From contig NW_017804520.1 in the NCBI RefSeq assembly GCF_001625305.1, positions 113,214 through 177,213 of the forward strand: a DNA stretch of 64,000 bases, written 5' to 3'. This DNA is from Branchiostoma belcheri. Taxonomy: Eukaryota > Chordata > Leptocardii > Amphioxiformes > Branchiostomatidae. The first letter of the stretch is position 1. Each line of letters opens with the position of its first letter. This document shows, piece by piece, positions 10,379-25,900 of this stretch. Below the pieces are notes generated by a model. It made no database searches. It had not been told where the DNA came from and saw nothing but the letters and a program-made list of their open reading frames with translations. A program made the position numbers and the translations under genes.

Positions 10379-10947
10379 TGTTGAAGCGTTGAGTTTTTGA
10401 CAATGCAACTCGGTCCCAACTGTACTAGCGTGCCTCACAATAATTTTCTCCTTAAATTAAGACGCTAATCAGTCATTACTATAATGTGCAGACTCACCAG
10501 GTCATGATTCACCTCATTAAATATAATAAGCCAACTGGCACTGAATCTATTGACCACCCAAATTGTGCTTGGCTTGTACGAAGATAAAACACGGCATAAC
10601 TTACAGTAGTCACGTCGTGTACATGTTTTTGTAATTATGTTCAATTTTGTGGGTACTGTTTGTATGTAGTGTATTATGATAACTCAAGAAGCTATGGATG
10701 GATTCTCATAAAATTTGGTGCAGGTATGCAGAAAAAGGTCGAGCTTCAAGCTCTGAATCAAATATCTTGACTGAGTAAATGAACGCTAAATGAACGAGAC
10801 CTAGAAATACATTGACAGCTAAATATCCTTGAAATTGGATTTTTGATATTAATACACTTTAAAATTTGCTTCAGCCAACTTTTCTGACTTTCTGACGGCT
10901 CTGAAGAGACACAAATTGAACCATCCGAAACGTTATTTTCCCCTCAG

Positions 10948-13900
10948 ATCACTGACTTTCATTGAGGACTACATTCGAGATCAGGTTTTGCCAGTCTATG
11001 GAAACACTCATACCACCACCAGTGTGACTTCACTACAGACAACTCTGTACAGGCATGAAGCAAGGTAAGTACACAATCATGTATGATATTGGATAAGTTG
11101 GTGAATATAAATATGTTATTGAATACAATTGAAAGTAGGAAGGTCTGGTGATAAAGGCAGCTGTAGGATGAAATGATTTCATTTAAGACTGAAATTTAAG
11201 AAGAAGGAATTATGGCCTATCAGGTATATTCATCTGCAGAGGACTGGTGATTAGATCACAGTAATTAATTTTTTATGGATGACATCAGAGCGCGCATTAA
11301 TTTTCGCCTGATGTTGAAAAAAAAAAAAACAAGAAATTTTGTTGCCTTCTGACAGTGGTCAACATGCCGAAAATGGGCAAAGATGTCTGTTGCCTTGCCG
11401 CAAGGTGGATGGCAGATAACTATGAAGAGAGGAGACAAGAAAAGGCTCTGATTTAATACTAGTATTTTGTTTCTTACTTTGATGCAGTGATATGTGATGT
11501 TGGCTTTGTATATGTAATGTTCCCACTGAATTAAAACCATTTTGTACAATGATTAAGCCAAAATTTTAAAATGTAGGAACCTTGTTTTTTTCGGCCTGCC
11601 TTGTTTTTTTTTCCTGCTCGCATAAGATTTGGAGTCTGCTGAGGATGTCATCCATAAAATTTACTTGCTGTGGCCTTACTTTTCCTTCACAATTTGATGA
11701 TATTTCTGGCAGAGACATCATCCGTAATGCAGTGAATGCAGGTGAGCATGATGCTGTCATCTTTGTGGGCAGCGGCTGTACCGGAGCCATCCACAAACTC
11801 ATCCACTCTCTGCACATGAAGGAACCTCCGGTGAGAACTTAAACAAAATTAGGCCACACCAATTTAATTTCTTGGTTAACGGATTCGCCGCTTCATTTTT
11901 TTCTGATTTGCAAATAAAAATAAAAATGCAGAATCAACTGCAAAATGCTCATATTTTGCCCTGAACAGTTGAAAACAGTCCTTTTCATCCTAGTTGTTAC
12001 AGTTATTCCATCTTTCAATGCAATGGTATCATTAAAAGTTCAAAAAATTTAATTCATTGTTTAAATTTTGAACCAGCCTGGTGTGTTGACTTCATGGCTC
12101 CTATCGTACCATTTTGGGCCATAATACGATGCCTAGGCCTGTTTTTATTTTTATTTTTTCTTCGCCCGCCCGCTCCATTATTTTTCTAGAAAAATCCGTT
12201 AACCAAGAAATTAAATTGGTGTTGCCTTAATAAACAAACTGTACTTGTACATATATATCACACAGGTGTGATGCATACATGTATATATTTATGTCATACC
12301 CTGGCCGCGATTACGTTCGATACGGGTGTTCCGGCCCATGTGATAACTAGCAGTACGGCCCGGGGATTCTTAACGCGTACGGCCCGGGATTCCAAATGTT
12401 CCATAGAACGATTCGAACGCGTTTTGCCCTAACCGCATGCACCGCTTTCAAAACCTCGAACACCGAATTTGGATGTTGGAATTGACACCGTTACACCTTT
12501 TGTTTAGATACACCAAATTTTGGCACATTTCGCATTGAAATGTCTGTTTTCTCAGGTGAGTATGACACAAATAAAATACAACACAGTGTATTCCGCATCA
12601 CCCTCGGTCCCAGACTCCCAGCCCTCACGCGAATCAGATCCGACCCGCGGTCGGGCTGGTACCTCGGGCGATACGGAATACACCGTGTTGTATTCTGTAT
12701 AATATAGTCTGTGAACCAGACTGTTTCCAGGCCTTACACAGGCCAGGTTCTCAGCTCCAGGGCCAACATGCCAGGTAAATTATTCCACAGGCCCCCTCAC
12801 TTAGGCCCTGATCCTTGCACGCTGGCTACTATATAGGATTCAATTTTTTAATCATTGTAGAATATAGCTTTGAAGTGACTTAAAACTAGCTGTCTTAGTG
12901 TCTATCAATATATGAATGATTTTTCTATTGTAGTATGGGCTATGGAGAGGCCAAAGTAGTGTGCAGGCTGTCTACACAAAGTCATGTGCCAGGCTCTCCC
13001 CTTCTTAACTTCATGTATACAGGAAATTTCGTATCAAGCAATAATATTATTACAATTTTTTTCCATTCCTATTGTTTGCCAGGTTGTGTTTGTTGGCCCC
13101 TTTGAGCATCATTCTAATCTGCTGCCATGGAGGGAAATTGGATCCAGGGTAAGTGTCAAAAGTGTGAACATTTAATTCATTAATGATGGGGTGATCATTG
13201 GAACCACCGTTTGGGGGTTTGGAGGACTACATGGGGGTTTTGAGAATACTTGTTACTGAATAGCACTGTATGTGGTTTTCGAGAACATTTTACTGAAAAG
13301 CACTGTATGGCATTTTGAGAATATTTTACTGCAAAGTACTGTTTGGGTAGTGCTTGTCAATACCCCCAAGTATAGTCTCCAATTTGGAGACTACTTAGGG
13401 GTATTGACGAGCAGTACATCATAGTACATGGGAAAGGTTGATTATGGAACAGTCCATTTTGGAAAACACTAATGATATTGAAGAGCACTACATGGAAAAG
13501 ATTGATTTGGAACTGTCCATTTTGGAATGAGGATTGAGATGAAATACTGTTATATTAATTTTGTTCCCAAGCAAATGTCTTTCCAGTAAAAATTTTCAAT
13601 TCTTGTCTTTGCAGGTGATGCGAATTGCAGAGACCAACAAAGGGCTGCTTGATCTTGAAGACCTGGAAGCTAAGCTCAAGGTATGAATTTTAGAATATCA
13701 TCTGACATAGTTACAATACTGATCCTGGATATACAAATTAGATAACACAATTTTTTCCAAAATGTATGTCTAATACAGAGCCCTGTTTCTACAACAGGTA
13801 AGGCAATTTAACCTAGGTTTAGGCCTAGGAAAAAAATTTTTTGTGTGTCCTGTTTCAGTCTTAAAAAAAATAGCATTTGGTAAGTAGGGATTATCTTTTT

Positions 13901-16900
13901 TTTCTTTTCTTTTTTTTAGACTTTGACAATTTCTAGTGATTCAACATGTGATCCAATACAGTTTAACAAAGTAAAACGTGCATGATGACACTTATATTTT
14001 CAATGTCAATGTTGGAAAACTGATTGTATATACAAACTGATTGTTTCACTCTGGTGTCAGATCACCGAGCTAGAAAACATCACTCAGCTCTAAAAATTTA
14101 TGTCCCTTGCAGGGGTCCACACAGAAAAAAGGCTAGGGTACATGCGCTAAAAAATATGTACATGGTCTGTCCTGTCCTGACATTGTCCATGTTGCTTTAA
14201 ACTTTGTTCCCCCAGGCCTGGCAGTCATGTGGCTGTCAGCTGATTGGTGCGTTCAGTGCAGCGTCCAACGTTACTGGCATCCTGACGGACACAGTTCAAA
14301 CATCTGTCCTCCTGCACAAGTATGGTGCTATCGCTGTGTGGGACTATGCATCTGCAGGTAGGAACAGCCTTATCCAAAAGGCTTGACTGTACATTGGAAC
14401 TTAGTTGTAACTTAAAAATACGGGGGTGCCAAAAAATTAATCAGAAGTTTACGGAATTCATACAATCCTTACTAGGAAACATACGAAGTTTACGGAATAC
14501 ATACGATCCATGACTGTATTCCGTAAATTTAAATCCTTACGTTTCTATGTTTTCCATAAACTTCGTATGTTTCCTAGTAAGGATCGTATGAATTCCGTAA
14601 AATTCTGATGAATTCTTTGGCACCCCTCAAGCGTAATGCTAAGGGTATTTGGCCGGAAACCTATGCCATGGGTACTGGGTTCGATTCCACCTATATGCCC
14701 CAATGTTGTGACCATAGGAAACACACATAGCTTCAGTTAGGGACCTCCCTTGGAAATAAAGGCCATTAAATGGAGGTCCTTTTTGGAAAATCAGAAAATC
14801 TACAGAACCAGAAAAATCACTTCTGCTCTTGAGACTAGTTTAAAACACATTCTCATCCCATACTACATTATACTTTATGAGGTAGATACATATGTAAGTC
14901 TCATTGTACATGTATGTTTGTTATATTATAGCAATAGATATCATTGTACATTGCTTTGTACCTCTTACAATTGTTTGGAAGGTTTCAGGCCCTGTTGTAC
15001 ACATGTATATAATTGCTTCCCTTGCAAAAAATTCTGTTTCTGTGTTGCTGCCAATAGCACATTATGTTCATGACATTCATACTTGCATGCCAAAGTTCTG
15101 ATGTGTATACATAAGTGATAAAAACTTTTTATTTCTCTTCCAGGGCCATATGTGGACATTGATATGAACCCAGTTGTGTCCAGGTACATATATTTTTATA
15201 TGCCATTATTATTACATTTAAATTAATAAACAAACTAGAGAAGTAACATTTGCAAAGCAAATGCATAATGTTTACCTTTGGACATGGTCTGCCCTGTTAA
15301 TTCTTACTACATTCACATACATGTACTTACTAGTATGTGGTGACAGGAGTAGAGCAGACCATGAAATTGCAACATTATGTAACCCAATACCAGTCACCAT
15401 GGTGACAGACGTCAAGTTGAACAAATCATTTCATTGGTCAGGTCATAGGTCACTGTTTGGAAGAAGCGGAGCAAAAACAATATGTTTTCCTTCGGTAAAT
15501 ATAAATAAACAAGGTCTTGCTATGCTATGCTATTGCTACCCCAGTATGCCTGACAAATGAAGTCCTGTGTTTTACAGTGCTGATCAAGGGCTAAGTCACA
15601 AGGACGCTGTCATCATATCTCCACATAAGTTTGTAGGGGGACCTGGAACCCCAGGTGAGCTTACTAAACAACTTAATACAGGAAAAAAGAACTTTGTTGA
15701 CACAACAAAAGTACAGTGACTTTCATAAGGTCTTAAACTAGACATACAGACAGACACATGGGTACAAAAAAACTGACCCTAGTAGTACCTACAAGACTAT
15801 AGAAATAATAATGAATTAACTCACACTTGTTCTAACTTAAAGGTCTAAACATTCTTTGATACAAAACAAGTCAGAATTCCACGACCTCATACAGTTGTAC
15901 CTTCACCAAATGATGTTAACCCTTCAAACTGATGAATTATTATAATGATAATACATTTTCTCATTGATTTTGCAAACTAGATCCTAATTTACATTAATTG
16001 TTATCTAGTAATCATGTCAAACATTACTTCAGCTATATACCTACATACCAAAAATCATGACAATCTCTCAACCAGTTCTCGAAAAATTTTCAACAATCGC
16101 TCCACATTGGAGTTCCACAATAAGCTGCTAGGGGACTAAACATGTCCCTTCTTCTGGAGAGCAAGAGCCCTACCATGTGCAAAATTACTGTAGTGACCCT
16201 AGCATGACCAGTTCATGAGATATCAAAATCGGCAGTTCTGCTGCAGTACCAAGGAAAGCCGCCGCAGGGGTGAAAGTAAACTGTTTTCATACATTTTAAT
16301 AGAATATTATCTTTGTACCTTCAGGTGTTCTGATTGCCAAGAAGTCATTGTTCCAAAATCCTGTCCCTTCTGGCTGTGGAGGGGGTTCTGTCTTCTTTGT
16401 AAGTACGACTTTTTACCTTTGCCATAAACGTTAGCGATTTTTGGTTGATTTGATTCATTGAAATTGCAACAATGCAATTATACATGCGGAACAGAGGCAG
16501 CTGTTGCTGGTGTTGTGTCCCGCACATAGAAAACAAATACAGGACGGACAATACTCATTTTCACTTGAGTCTAGTGGGGAAAGTCATGTTAAGTGCCTTT
16601 CCCAAGGGCACAAGATCGGTGGCATGTCAGGACTCGAACCCAGGACCTCTTGATTTGTTAGAAAATCCGCTTGAAGTTTACACAAAACTGACATGCACGT
16701 TTTAAGGGGTACATTCAGGGCCTTTCCAAATATGTGTCATGTGTAATTATTATTAATAAGGTGTGTAATGTTCCATATTTCAGGTTTCCAGAGAGACCCA
16801 TCGATACCTGCAGAATGTGGAGACCCGTGAGGAGGGTGGAACTCCTGCCATTGTGGAGTCTATCCGAGCAGGGCTGGTCTTCCAACTCAAAGAGGTGACT

Positions 16901-19900
16901 GTGTCTTTCGCTTCACGTTAGAACTTTCTATGAAAACTGTTGACTGAACCAACACTAGCTGACAAAGAATATCTTTGACAAGAAGAAAAATAATTATTGC
17001 GTTTCAAACTTTACCACTGGATATAACAGTTTATTAGACATTTCAACCGTCTGTCCAACACTCTTCATCAATGAAGAAAAATGTTTAACGATTTACGGAA
17101 AAGATTCTAAATAAACAAAACAGGTAGTAATACTGGTTTATTTCTTTCATACTATACGGTACAGAGTAGCAGGGTCCCCACAGGGCCCTGAATTGATCTG
17201 CTGCATTACACAAATTGTTAAAAACGGTTGGCACAAATATTAAAAGCGATTATTAAAGACAGTTAAAAACAACAATTATTAAAAGTATTCACAATAGGTG
17301 GCGATCATAATCAAGCGGTTAAAAACAGCAAAATTGTTAAAAGTATTTACAATAGCATATACCGTGTCATGACAGATTGTTGTTTTTGTTCAGTAGTCTT
17401 ACAAGGAAAGGTATGCTACTGTTTCTAAATCTTTCAGTTCTAGTTCTGATTGTGTCTAGATCGTTACAATGTCTTGTGTGCCTGTTACTTGTCTGCCCAT
17501 GGGAGGGGGGGAGCAAGTTTCTAAAGAACGGACTGTTCAACAGTCAAGACGAGAAGGTTATGTTTTCGTGCGTGTGTGTGTGTGTGTAATCTGAGAATCT
17601 CTGAGAACCAACAAATTAAATTGATCTGACATTAGTTGTCTTTTGAATAATTGTGTTGAGCTGAAAGTGGATGTTCCAGAAAACAAAACTGTAACACATT
17701 GTAATCTCCCATACATGTACATGGTGCAATCTTTGTCTTCAAAAGCATGGTTATCATAGCTTTTAAGCAGTGTTCTGAAAACTAAGTTAAACTTTGCAAT
17801 TCTATAGGTACATGTATTTACTGATTAGCACATCTCCCTCATTCCTCAGTACACCTTGTGTAAAAAGAACGAATGTAGGTAAACAGGGAATGAAGGTGAA
17901 CTAATTCGCCGATGAAGGTTAAACATCCAGGTTACCTGGTAATAAGATTACACAAAAAGCAGTTACTCATTGACAAGCAACTAGATATGATTTTGGAAAC
18001 GGTCAGACGTTTCAGTACCATGTAGTATCCTCTAGCTTTCGTCAGTGACTGAGAGACCAGAGCAGAAATGCAGGTTCCTCTTATGTTGACATTCATGTAT
18101 ATATGGGAAAATCCTCCTAGTAATACATTTTGTCTGTGTATTTTGAAGAGGAACACACACTCAGTCCATTTCATTAACTAATTTCCATGTTACAGGCCCT
18201 AGGTTCAGACTTCATCATGAGAAGGGAGCAAGAGCTCTGCAAGTAAGTCTTTTCTGACATTGTGGAAACTAACTAAAACATGAAGGATTTAGTTTATAGC
18301 GATTTTGCTTAATATATACAAACCAGTTGGGGTATACCACTCAAAGAATGGTTCTCATGAGCAACTGACAGCATCAAAAATACACAGGATTCATGCCTTT
18401 AGATCCTTCTACAGTCCTGTACTTACGTTTATTTATTTATTTCATCACAAAACGGCTTGGTAGCCCATTCACATAGTATTACTAAAAGCTGCCTTCCAAT
18501 TAATGGGGCCCATCATACATTTACACAGGACAAAACATGATTAGTAAAAACATTTAGATGAGTCAAGCAAGAAAAGGTAGACAACAACTTACAGCAAATA
18601 AAATCATAATGCGTCAAAACAAAAGCATGTCCATAAATCAAAGTCGTCTAATGTTAACTGGACTGGAGGACAAAGGGCAGCTTTTAACTGTTGTAGAGTT
18701 GATATGTACCTTATGTCAGCTTGTAGTGTGTATTGCTGATAAGTCTACAAGTAAGGCCACAGCAAGTAAATTTTATGGATGACATCCTCCGCAGACTCCA
18801 AATCTAAAGCGAGCGGGCGAAAAAAAACCAAGGTGGGCCAAAAAAAAAAGGTTCCTACATTTTAAAATTTTGACCCAATCATTATACAAATGGTTTTGAT
18901 TCAGTGGGAACATCACAATATACACAGCCAGCATCACATGATAATCACTGCATCAAATTAAAAACAAAACATTAAACCAGAGCCTTTTCTTGTCTCCTCT
19001 CTTCAATGTTATCTGCCATCCACCTTCCAGCATGCCAACAGACATCTTTGCCCATTTTCGGCATGTTGACCACTGTCAGAAGGCAACAAAATTTTTTTTT
19101 CCAAAATCAGGCGAAAATTTATGCGTGCGCTGATGTCATCCATAAAAATTACTTGCCTAACTTCGGTGTGTTTGTCTGTCCAGAAAAGCTTTTGACTTCT
19201 GGTCGGGAAATCCCAGCCTGGTTGTGCTGGGCAGTACTGAGGTGCAGCGTCTGCCCATCCTGTCCTTCATGGTGCAGCACCAGCAGTCTGGACTCTTCCT
19301 GCACCACAACTACATCTGTGTTCTCCTCAACGACCTGTTCGGCATCCAGGCCCGGGGTGGCTGTGCATGTGCAGGACCATACGCACAGGTAAAGCACCAT
19401 GTGTGACTAGTGCTGCGTACTGCTTCGCTGGACTGGTTCTGGACTTGTAAAAATGTTTAGGTTCAAGTCCAAAAAAAACCTATAGGTCAAGAACCGATTC
19501 CAGACTTGTTAATAAACAAATAAAAAAAAACATGGCACATACCCCTTTTCTTTCCAAACCACCTAAAACCTTCCATACATTGCAAAATCTGTGCTGCAAA
19601 ATGAAGAAAACATTGCCATCGGGCATCGTCAATTGTCGGCCTCCATGTTATGTGGCCAAAGTTTTGTCCAAACAACATTGCAAGGTTGCCAACATGCAAT
19701 TTTGTAGTTGCCAAGGGTTAAGGTCCGGACATACGAGTCCGGAACTGAACCTAAACCTCTGGACTTGAATCCGGACCTGAACCTAAATGTGGGCTTAGGT
19801 ACATAGCACTACTGTCTACATGTATGTGTGACATACAATCATGTATTTTTGTGCTGGACTGTACAATTGTGTACAACAGGAGGGTTTCAAGTGGTAGCAA

Positions 19901-22900
19901 CTGACTCGTCTGACAGGTCCTGGACCTTTTGGAGTAGTGGTTAGTGTGCTGGTGTCTTAAGCTAGCTGCCCAGGTTTGATTTCCAGCATCCTGGGAGTGA
20001 GGGGTTTTCTTGTTTGTACTCCTGGTGTTTCACTGGCTCCCTATATAGCTAGTGGTTAGGATTTGGCACTCTCACCGCAAAATCCCGGGTTGGGGAATGT
20101 ACCATGTAACAATCTGTTTACTACCATGTCATGTACATGTACATGGTGGCACCAGTAACTGATTTGTTGTGTTTTTCTAGGACCTGCTGGGAATTGATGA
20201 GGAATTAGCCAACAAAATTGAGAAATTGTTGGTAGAGGACAAGTAAGTCACAGGTCTTCTAATTTCTCTCATATGTTACAGTACTGTAATTTAGTGTAAG
20301 AGTAGACTATGAATGGACGTGTACATGTGTGTCTGAGTGTTCAATCAATCTTATTAATCAAATTAATTAATTGCTGCCTCAATAACACACCAGCCAAGGT
20401 GTCATTTTATAATAGATTTATTTATTTATTATAATTCTCCACATACATTATGTACATGAAAGGTATGGTGGACACCCTTACCAGTACACCTTTTCAAGGT
20501 GACCATGCCAACATATAAATAGAAAATGTGTATAAAAAAATACAAAACAGTGATACTGTATATACATGAGAATCAAAACAATAATAAGTAGATTTAACGG
20601 GGCCTAGTAGCACAGTAGATTGTCCAACTTACGATGAAGACCAATAAGAAGAGTCTATAAAATTGCATATAAGACCGACATAATACTACCTCATACAAAA
20701 ACAGATATTTGATATATGCTATTCTAATGCCCTGAGTGTTCATACTATGTACATGTAGGCCACAACTCGCTGAGACAATGAGCTGGTATAATACATTCCT
20801 GATGCAATATCACGTTATTATGATCATTTTATTAAATTTTCATTTGATTTGATCATTAGAGCTAGAGTAGTATAGTGAGGGTGTCTTTATTGTTATCGAT
20901 AAGAATAGACTAGTAGACATCTTAGAACTGTTAGTACTGTAACTATAATATTAGCAATACCTATAACTATATAACAATTCAATCTGTAGATGCTGCCATA
21001 CATTGTACCCACTACACTTGTTGTGAAATAAAGTTGTCCTTGTTCTGTTTCCTGTAGGAGGCTGGACAGGGACCACCTGCGCCGGTATAATGAGTTCTCT
21101 GAGAGGGAGATTCTCAGGTACAGGATCTGTCTTGTCTGTCAGATTCTTGTAAGGCCACACCAAGTTACTTTCAAATTGTTGGTTCTCGGATTTTTTTCAG
21201 AAAAAATATGAAGCGAAAGGGCAAAAAAATAGAAAAATAGAAACAGGTCTAAGCATCCTATTATACATGTAGCCGTAAGTGCTTCAATTATAGGAGCCAT
21301 TTAGTCAACATGCACAAAAGGCTGGGGTAAAATTTAAATGTATTTTGAACTTTTAATCAAACCACTGCATTGATAGATGGAAAAACAGTTACGTAACAAG
21401 TAGGAAGAAAAGGACTTTCCTCAACTGTTGGGGGTTGATTCAGAACCAGAATCTTTTTTTTTACAAATCAAAGAAAAAATGAAGAGGCAAATATGAGAAC
21501 CAACAAATTAAATTGGTTTGGCCTAAATGGTGTACAATTTCATTATCTTGTCCAGTCTGAAGAAAAAACGGTCGAGTCTGAAAAAAAGGGTCTGCATGGA
21601 ATCTAGGCTTTGTGATGATAGAACGTTCAAATAGCTGCTATTGAAGACACTTTACTACTGTAACTGTAGTGTGTGTTGAAAAAATGGATAAAACATGAAG
21701 GTTTGGCTGCACATTTTAGGGGGAATGAGTTACCACATAGGCTAAGGACATGATATAATTTCATTGTATGTACTTGCACAGGTACACCAAGTCAGGTACC
21801 AGAACTTACACAATGTACAATCAGTTGTAGGATAGAACATTCTGAAGCTCTCTGAATAGTCTGGTGTTTCTGACAGTCCTCCATCCCTTAGGAATTAAGG
21901 AATGAATGTTGCCAGTCCTGCTGAATTCAGCGTTAATGCCAGGTTTTTCTGCCTCCCAGACTGGACATGTTTTTCCACCTACCCCTTCAATGGCGTGTGA
22001 GATGTGTATAATTTCTGTATGCACTGCACAACACTATTTGTATCTGGTCTAATTGTTTGTTAATCTGCATTGTTATCTTGCTGCAGGCCAGGATTTGCTC
22101 GGCTGAACCTGCCGTACTTTGCCACAGATGAATGTGTGGACTTCATTCTTGAAGCTGTTTCCATGATAGCTGAGCATGGCTGGAAACTCCTGCCACAGGT
22201 ACATACTTGTGTTTTGTTTCCCCCGGCCAAACTGGTAAACTGCCTTTAGGCATAACACACCTGTCTTGAATTCTTTAAAGTGAGTGTATACAAGCTACAT
22301 AAGACCAGACGGAAATGAACAAAAGCAATGCCTTCCCCACTTTTGTTCCAGTGCTGGTAAAAACTGCGTCAGCACTTTCTGTCGCCGCGCGGTGTGCCTG
22401 CAAAGCTGGTGTGTTACGCCCAAGGGCAGTTATACCAGCCATACATTACAGATACAGATAGCACTGGAATTCCAGTCGAATCCACTGCTTGACGGCTTTG
22501 TTACAGTGCTGAGGGAAAAAGCTCCCTCAGCACTGGAATTCCGATGCGGAACGTTGTCCTAGGACAAGTGCTGATCTTCTTTCAGTTTACCAGTGCTGAA
22601 CGCATGGCAGAGCCAGTTCAATGGTCATTCAGCACTGGGTCCTAAGTTTTAATCATAGAGGAAGTGTCATTATTAATGTCATGTTAAAAAAATCTGTACA
22701 CTCACAGTCAGTGCATTTAATGATTTTACTGTACATGTAGGTACATGTGGGCAGTCCCTTCAGCCTTTTCTACTCAGTAACAGCGTCCTTCCCTTTGCTA
22801 AATGTCATTATGGATACCTTGTATGATAATGGTTTATTCAATTATTAAAATATATGCTATACATTTATCTATACGGCCAGTCCCACCTGGCAGCCAGGGG

Positions 22901-25900
22901 CTGAATTACATGCTGTTTCCATGAGTTTCATTAAAGCAAAGGCATAACCATTATCTCAAACAAATTTAAAAACATCTACAAACGAGATACATTAACAAAG
23001 CATAAACAACCTCTTAAGCGGGTTAAAATGAACTGTTACAGGTCAGATTATTTTACAGGTTCAGCAATCGTACCATGTGTGGTATTGCACTTTCGTGATA
23101 TCTTCCATGCAGTTCTACATTAAATACTGTTCAGTTTGTGGGATGTTCTAGTTTTCCTGCCACTTATTTCCTCTCGTGAAGGCTGTAGGAGATGTCTGTA
23201 CTGTTCAGATTGTTCTAGAGACCTGGTGATTTTAACGGTCAGTTCTTCGCGGCATCCTTTGTATACAGTATTAACACCCTGTGTTCTCACCCGTCCAGTA
23301 CCTGTTCAAACCAGACACAGGTGAGTGGAAGAACAGGAACCACCAGGTGTTTAAGGACAGGAAGTGGCTCGGCTCCATCTCCTACAGCACAGGTCACATG
23401 ACCTTCCCTGAGCCTGATACAGAGAACACCAAGGCCAAACTACCCAAGAATTACAAGGTCAGAAAATGAAATCATATGGTACATTTAGGCCATACCAATT
23501 TAATTTGTTGGTTCTCAGATTTTTTCAGAAAAATGTGAAGCGACGGCGAAAAAAATAAAAATTAAAACAGGTCTAGGCATCCTATTACAAAATGTATATA
23601 GCCCCAAATGTTAAATGTAGGAACCAACACAAAAGTGTGGTTAAAATTTAAACAATAAATTTTGAACTTTTAATCAAACCACTGCATTGAAAGATGGAAA
23701 AAAAACTGTTACAGTAACAACTAGCCTAAGGACAAAAAGGACTTTCCTCAACTTTTGGGGGCAAAACGAGTATTTTTGAGTTGATTCAGAACCAGAATCT
23801 TTTTTTTTGTAAATAAAATGAAGAGGCAAATCTGAGAACCAACAAATTGAATTGGTGTGGCCTTATCCTCAAGCCATATAAAATCCACAGTGAGTCCACT
23901 ACACACACATCATACATGATGTACATGTACATGCACTCTGAGTGTTTTGAGAAATCTTTGGTCTGCAATGACATTTTGTACCAGTAGAACCCCTGAACAT
24001 TAACTTTGTAAGTTACGATGGAAGGATGCCTACAACAAGTAAGAGAAATTATACATAGGAAGATTATGCTCATTTTTCAATCAATGAGACAAGATAAAAC
24101 AAGGCACATATTAAAGCTCTCATGAAGGTTTGATGTCTCCAATATCTTGTTTCATGGAATTTTGCTAACAACTGAAACTGCAGGTACTAACATTTACTGG
24201 TCTTTCACAAGGGAAGCTGCATGAATACGTTATGTTCCTTAAGTCATAATATTAGTGAAAATTAATGGCCTTTTGCACCAAGATTGTATACATTGTTTTG
24301 TAAGATCCACTTAGAAATCCTAAGCCTGTAAATGTGTAAATGATAATAAGGCCACAGCAAGTAAATTTTATGGATGACATCTTCCGCAGACTCCAAATCT
24401 AAGCGGGCGAAAAAAAAATGAGCCGAAAAAAAAACAAGGTTCCTACATTTGAAAATTTTGACTCAATCATTGTACAAATGGTTTTGATTCAGTGGAAATA
24501 TTATACATACAGTATACACAGCCAGCATCACACATCACTGCATCAAAGTAAGAAACAAATTTTAAACATTAAATCAGAGCCTTTTATTGTCTCCTGTCTT
24601 GAATTTCATACATGTAGTTACTAGACATCTTTGCCCATTTTTGTCATGTTGACCAATTTCTTGTTTTTTTTTTTTTTTCAAAATCAGGCAAAAATCAATG
24701 CGAGCGCTGATGTTATCCATAAAAATTACTTGCTGTGGCCTAAAGATGGAATGTGTCAACTTGTTATTATGACTTTATGTTCTTCTCACCGTGCACCACT
24801 TCACTTTTCAGGAGTGTCTGGAAATGGCCAGGAAGGTGTTTGACAAGGCAACATCGGTAAGGACTGTCATCATTGTACTTTTTCTTGTGTCTTCTTCCAC
24901 ACAGTAACTTCTCAGTAACTTTTTTCTTATTGAGTTTTTCTGGAAGTTAAATTATCTTCAGTTTCTGTACAACTGGTTAAGGCAACAACGCCAAAATGTA
25001 TAGAGTGAAACATAAAAAACAAATTATTTCACTCTGACCTGTTGTATTGAGTGATATACAACGTATAATATTATTATACCTCGCATAATTGCATGCACCT
25101 GTACATGTATGTCTATTCAAACTAATGAGGTTGACACTACTATAAGTGGATCTCTTACATGTACAATGTACCTCTGCCCTCTGTGATTTCCCCAGCTCCG
25201 ACTTCAGTTACCTGACCAGGCCCTAGCCTTTGATGAGGAGGCAGCCAGGCTGAGGTGGTTCCTGCTGCCCAGCGAGGCACAAGACTACCTGGGTAGTCCT
25301 CACAAGGACTGGCCCACCAGGTGAGGGGCACTTTACTTTATCAGGATCCACATTTTTGGGCACTGTGTGTCAGGACAAGACTGACTGTCACAGTGCCAGT
25401 AAATGTGTGGGTACTTGAGCTGTTAAAAATTTTCATACAGCAGAATTCTCCCACAAAAGTGCCATCCTTTGACCTGTTATTTTTGACATATTATCCAAAA
25501 GCAAAACACATTTTACTAAGTGTAGTGGACAAATTATGTATAAAAAAAATTATATTTACAGATGTTTCAAAAAGAGAGAAAAACAGCTATTAAAAGCTAC
25601 CATGATGGGTGATGAGAAGTATACAGTTGTAATACATTAGACTTTTAGCACTAAGCATTAAAAGATTGTGTTTCAGTAATATGCAATACTCCATGTTTTA
25701 TACCCTCTAGACCACCAAGTGTCCCCCAACTCCCCATACAACTAAGAACTACATTGTACAATCATGTATATTGCTATTGCAGAGATCCTCCTTTCACCCC
25801 CCTGAAGAGGGTGTACTCCCAGCCTGAGGCTATAGAGGACGGGGAGACCACTCCTGCACTGATAGAGGAGATCAGGGACAGTCTGTCTCCCATCGCCATG

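Noticed and set aside
10875..10947. Upstream extension of the first visible fusion-gene exon
   Set aside because: The frame is open back to an acceptor-like 'gcttcag' at 10874, but a better acceptor (ttttcccctcag) lies at 10947. The stretch before it (gacggctctgaag, ccatccgaaacg) resembles a dispersed repeat.
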